Assembly (NCBI GenBank): GCA_902826945.1
Contig: CADEGS010000104.1
Coordinates: forward strand, 1 to 7,815
DNA length: 7,815 nt
Source: an uncultured bacterium
GTDB lineage: Bacteria; Planctomycetota; UBA1135; GCA-002686595
Reading direction: 5' to 3'
The notes under the pieces were generated by a model. The model saw only the letters and a list, made by a program, of their open reading frames with translations, was not told where the DNA came from and ran no database searches. Below are positions 5,690-7,815 of this stretch, piece by piece. The position numbers and the translations under genes were made by a program. How positions within the stretch are numbered: the stretch's first letter is position 1; each line of letters opens with the position of its first letter.

Positions 5690-5726
5690 GGGGCCGCCCG
5701 CGGGGAGGCGGGCACGGCACGGAGGC

Positions 5727-5756
5727 ATCCTACGCGGGTGCGGCCGCCGTCTTCAC
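5727..5756 (-). promoter_or_regulatory. Possible sigma-70-like promoter of the lemA-TPM unit
   Basis: In the 110-bp gap between the SGNH gene and lemA, the - strand has TAGGAT (5732-5727, 4 of 6 matches to TATAAT) 18 bp after GTGAAG (5756-5751, 3 of 6 matches to TTGACA). The -10 ends about 48 bp before the lemA ATG. It is the least GC-rich part of the gap, but the match is weak. Confidence 0.25.
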
Positions 5757-5788
5757 GCCCTTTCGGCGGCGGCGGCGCGCGCGCTCGC

Positions 5789-6961
5789 TCACGCGCCGCC
5801 GAGCAGCGGCCGCAGCGCCTCGAACAGGCGGTCGGCCAGGATGCGGTTGCCGCGGTCGCCGAAGTGGTAGGAGTCGAGGAACACCTCGGCCTCCGCCGGC
5901 TGGTCGTCGAAGGCGCCGGAGAGGTCCACGAAGCGGAAGCCCTCGAGCGCGAGCGCGGAGAGCGCCGTGCGCAGCCGCTCGTACCCGGCCGCGAAGTAGG
6001 CGTTGCCCGAGTCCGCCTCGTCGCGCCCGGCGCGCGCGCGCAGGAGCTCCGCGTCGCGGTGGCGCCGCTCGCGCTCGCTCAGCGCCTTGCCGCTCGCCGC
6101 CAGCGTCGGCTGCAGCGCGAACACGTAGGGCGCGCCGGTCGGCTCGAGCGCGGCCGTCGCCAGGCGCGCGTTCTTCACCAGCCGCCGCGCGACCTCGTCG
6201 AGCGGCACCGGCCGCGCGATGTCGGGGGCGGGCGGCACGGCGAGCGCGCGCCCGGTCGCCGCGTAGAGCCGCCGCACGAGCGCCCCGAAGTACGACTCGG
6301 CGTAGTTGCGGAACCACAGGACGTCGAGCCCGAGGTAGCCCCAGTGCAGGTCGTTGTTGCCCGAGAGCGACACGACCAGGTCGGGCTCCAGCTCGCTCAG
6401 GCGGTTCTCGATCAGGATGCGCTCGTGCGTCGAGGCCCAGGCCGGGTTGGCCGCGTCCACGACCTCGTAGACGAGCCCGGTGCGCGGCGCGAGCTCGCGC
6501 GCCAGGCGCGCCTCGAGGAAGGCCTGGATCGTCGCGTCGTCGCTCGGCGCGCCGGTGCCGTAGGCCGTCGAGCCGCCGGTGACGAAGACGCGCACGGTGC
6601 CGGGAGGCTTGGGCTGCGCGAGCGGCGCGCGTCGGCGGAACTGGTGCTCGTCGATCGCGGCGTTCGCGTGCCGCCCGGGCGCGGGCGCGACGCCGACGAA
6701 GGGCGTGGGCAGGTTCGGCACCGTCCACGAGTAGCCGTCCATCTCGCGCGCCGCGCGCGCGGGATCGTCGTAGGCGAGCGCCATCGCCGCGCGCTCGTCG
6801 CCCGCCACGCCGCCCAGGGTCGCGCTGCGCTCGTGCGCGCGCATCAGCGCCTCGAAGGGCGCGAGCTGCGCGCGCCGGCCGGCCCAGGCGCCCGCCGCGA
6901 CGAGCAGGCCGGCCGCGGCCAGGATCGCGAGCGACGCGCCGATGCGGGGGAGCGGCGCCAT
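5789..6961 (-). CDS. Membrane-anchored SGNH/GDSL-type hydrolase
   Basis: A 390-residue protein with an N-terminal hydrophobic helix (about residues 8-27; uncleaved anchor or signal peptide), so the catalytic part should face outward. SGNH blocks are visible: block I 'VRVFVTGGSTAYGTG' with nucleophile Ser131, block III 'VSLSGNND' (197-204) with the oxyanion Asn202/Asn203, and block V 'LDSYHFGDRGN' with Asp363 and His366. Block II, normally 'NAG.PG', reads 'VVDAANPAWAS' (168-177), so the glycine that helps form the oxyanion hole appears to be alanine. The stretch 'PFVGVAPAPGRHANAAIDEHQFRR' (87-110) resembles the lead-in seen before block I in membrane-anchored SGNH proteins that act on ester-modified glycans or lipids, but no substrate can be named. 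It starts 33 bp after the DCC gene stop, probably on the same transcript. The ATG at 6961 has only a weak ribosome site. Confidence 0.88.
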   Translation of the reverse strand: MAPLPRIGASLAILAAAGLLVAAGAWAGRRAQLAPFEALMRAHERSATLGGVAGDERAAMALAYDDPARAAREMDGYSWTVPNLPTPFVGVAPAPGRHANAAIDEHQFRRRAPLAQPKPPGTVRVFVTGGSTAYGTGAPSDDATIQAFLEARLARELAPRTGLVYEVVDAANPAWASTHERILIENRLSELEPDLVVSLSGNNDLHWGYLGLDVLWFRNYAESYFGALVRRLYAATGRALAVPPAPDIARPVPLDEVARRLVKNARLATAALEPTGAPYVFALQPTLAASGKALSERERRHRDAELLRARAGRDEADSGNAYFAAGYERLRTALSALALEGFRFVDLSGAFDDQPAEAEVFLDSYHFGDRGNRILADRLFEALRPLLGGA

Positions 6962-6974
6962 GCGCGGCCAGCCT

Positions 6975-6988
6975 ACCCGCGCGCGGGT
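6975..6988. repeat. Perfect 14-bp palindrome between the DCC and SGNH genes
   Basis: ACCCGCGCGCGGGT lies in the 33-bp gap, 13 bp before the SGNH start. It could be an operator-like site, or a 5-bp RNA hairpin with a 4-base loop; no T-tract follows. Given the GC-rich background it may be chance. Confidence 0.3.
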
Positions 6989-6994
6989 CGCGCG

Positions 6995-7815
6995 CTAGCC
7001 GAGGAAGCGCTGGCCGAGCCGCGGCGGCAGCATCGGGCAGGCGCCCTCGGGCTTGGCGAAGACGCGCTTGCGCCAGCGCGCGACGAGGTCGTACGCGGGG
7101 TCGCGCAGCGCGCGCGGCAGCGCGCCCAGGACGCGCGCCAGCACGCCCCACAGGCCGCCGAGCGCGGCCAGGATGCCGATCCACGCGTCCGAGCGCGCCT
7201 TCAGCGAGCGGTCGCCGTGCGCGAGCACCATCGTGTCGCCGAGCGCCTGCGCGCGTCCGCCGAGCGCCGCGAAGTGCTCGCTCTGCAGCGGCGCGAACAG
7301 GAAGCGCTGCGCGCGGTCCTCGGCCAGCACGAAGCGCACGGCGCGGTGGCACAGGCCGCAGCCGCCGTCGTAGTAGAGCGTCTCCTCGCCGCTCCCGCGC
7401 CGCGCGCGCGCCGGCACCCAGGCCGGGTCGAAGGCGAAGAGGTAGAGGAAGGTCGCGCCGTCGAGGCGCGGCAGCACCCACCACAGGTGCGAGAGGAGGG
7501 CCGCGCACCAGATCCAGCGCCGCGCGCGCGGCACGAGGCACAGCGGCACGAAGGCGAGCCCGATCCACACGTCGAGCAGGTCGTGCAGCGGCAGCAGCGC
7601 CTGCGGACCGCGGCGCGGCAGCCCGAGGTCGAAGGCGCTCTCGGGGCGCACGAGGCCTTGCAGCGTGTCGAGCAGGAGGAGCAGGCCGAGCAGGCCGAGC
7701 AGGACGGCGCTCGCGCCCTCGGGGCGCCGCCAGCCGCCGTCGGGGTCCACGCGCCCGCGCGCGTCGAGCGAGCCGTAGGGCGCGGGCGGGAAGAGCGCCA
7801 GCGCGAGCAGCACGG
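6995..7815 (-). CDS. HTTM-like membrane region fused to a DCC (DUF393) thiol-redox domain, 5' partial
   Basis: The N-terminal part is cut by the right edge; the first full codon (GTG at 7813) is probably an internal valine. Residue numbers count from there. Residues 1-135 are a membrane region with hydrophobic segments at about 34-50, 82-95 and 99-117 and the end 'FLYLFAFDPAWVPARA', resembling the end of HTTM (vitamin K-dependent gamma-carboxylase-like) membrane domains. Residues 145-272 are a DCC domain: 'LYYDGGCGLCHRAVRF' carries the Cys152-x-x-Cys155 pair, followed by 'FLFAPLQSE' and the typical end 'YDLVARWRKRVFAKPEGACPMLPPRLGQRFL' spanning 241-271. DCC proteins are predicted thiol-disulfide oxidoreductases with a thioredoxin-like fold. 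This fusion order is known in other bacteria, where its substrate is likewise unknown. The stop is TAG, 33 bp before the SGNH gene. The DCC call is strong; the HTTM call is moderate because most of that domain lies outside. Confidence 0.85.
   Translation of the reverse strand, partial: VLLALALFPPAPYGSLDARGRVDPDGGWRRPEGASAVLLGLLGLLLLLDTLQGLVRPESAFDLGLPRRGPQALLPLHDLLDVWIGLAFVPLCLVPRARRWIWCAALLSHLWWVLPRLDGATFLYLFAFDPAWVPARARRGSGEETLYYDGGCGLCHRAVRFVLAEDRAQRFLFAPLQSEHFAALGGRAQALGDTMVLAHGDRSLKARSDAWIGILAALGGLWGVLARVLGALPRALRDPAYDLVARWRKRVFAKPEGACPMLPPRLGQRFLG

Noticed and set aside
5679..5720. An earlier lemA start at 5720
   Set aside because: The added residues are Pro/Arg-rich and unlike LemA proteins, and the best ribosome site (5684-5689) serves the ATG at 5678.
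5730..7568. A 612-residue - strand frame overlapping the SGNH and DCC genes in another phase
   Set aside because: Both true genes are on the same strand in other frames with intact catalytic motifs; this product is compositional noise.

Overview
The window is very GC-rich (roughly three quarters G+C by eye), bacterial and densely coded. It holds eight protein genes, no recognisable RNA genes, no insertion sequences and no CRISPR array. Three things point towards a Planctomycetota-like bacterium, probably known only from metagenomes: a secreted FG-GAP propeller with 'DDDGG..GA.W.L.L' repeats and a C-terminal beta-rich segment of a type I associate with Planctomycetota secreted proteins, the HTTM-like/DCC fusion, and the SGNH hydrolase style. 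This is inference; Myxococcota or another high-GC phylum is not excluded.

Layout. On the + strand, bases 12-1558 carry an OsmC-family protein overlapping (ATGA) a 382-residue methionine-synthase-like protein that has only the catalytic MetE-type barrel with its zinc ligands. Every remaining gene lies on the - strand, so the metE-like gene converges tail to tail with its neighbour, with 4 bp between the two stop codons. Reading the - strand from the right edge inward: the end of a membrane HTTM-like/DCC thiol-redox fusion (cut by the window edge), a membrane-anchored SGNH hydrolase 33 bp downstream, then a tight three-gene unit lemA - TPM protein (YgcG-like, glycine-rich tail) - TPM membrane protein (COG3762-like), and after a 229-bp gap a secreted six-repeat FG-GAP protein.

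How the genes work together. The clearest functional unit is lemA-TPM-TPM. The genes are separated by 6 bp and then overlap by one base (TGATG), which suggests coupled translation; similar LemA/TPM neighbourhoods are widespread but their biochemical role is unsettled. The OsmC/MetE-like pair is also tightly coupled and suggests a thiol or methyl-transfer job. The SGNH and DCC genes may share a transcript. The FG-GAP gene has its own leader, which contains two adjacent perfect stem-loops.

I see no convincing new defence or mobile system. The points most worth a second look are the OsmC/core-MetE coupling, the leader hairpins of the FG-GAP gene, and the single in-frame TAG separating LemA from the TPM protein.
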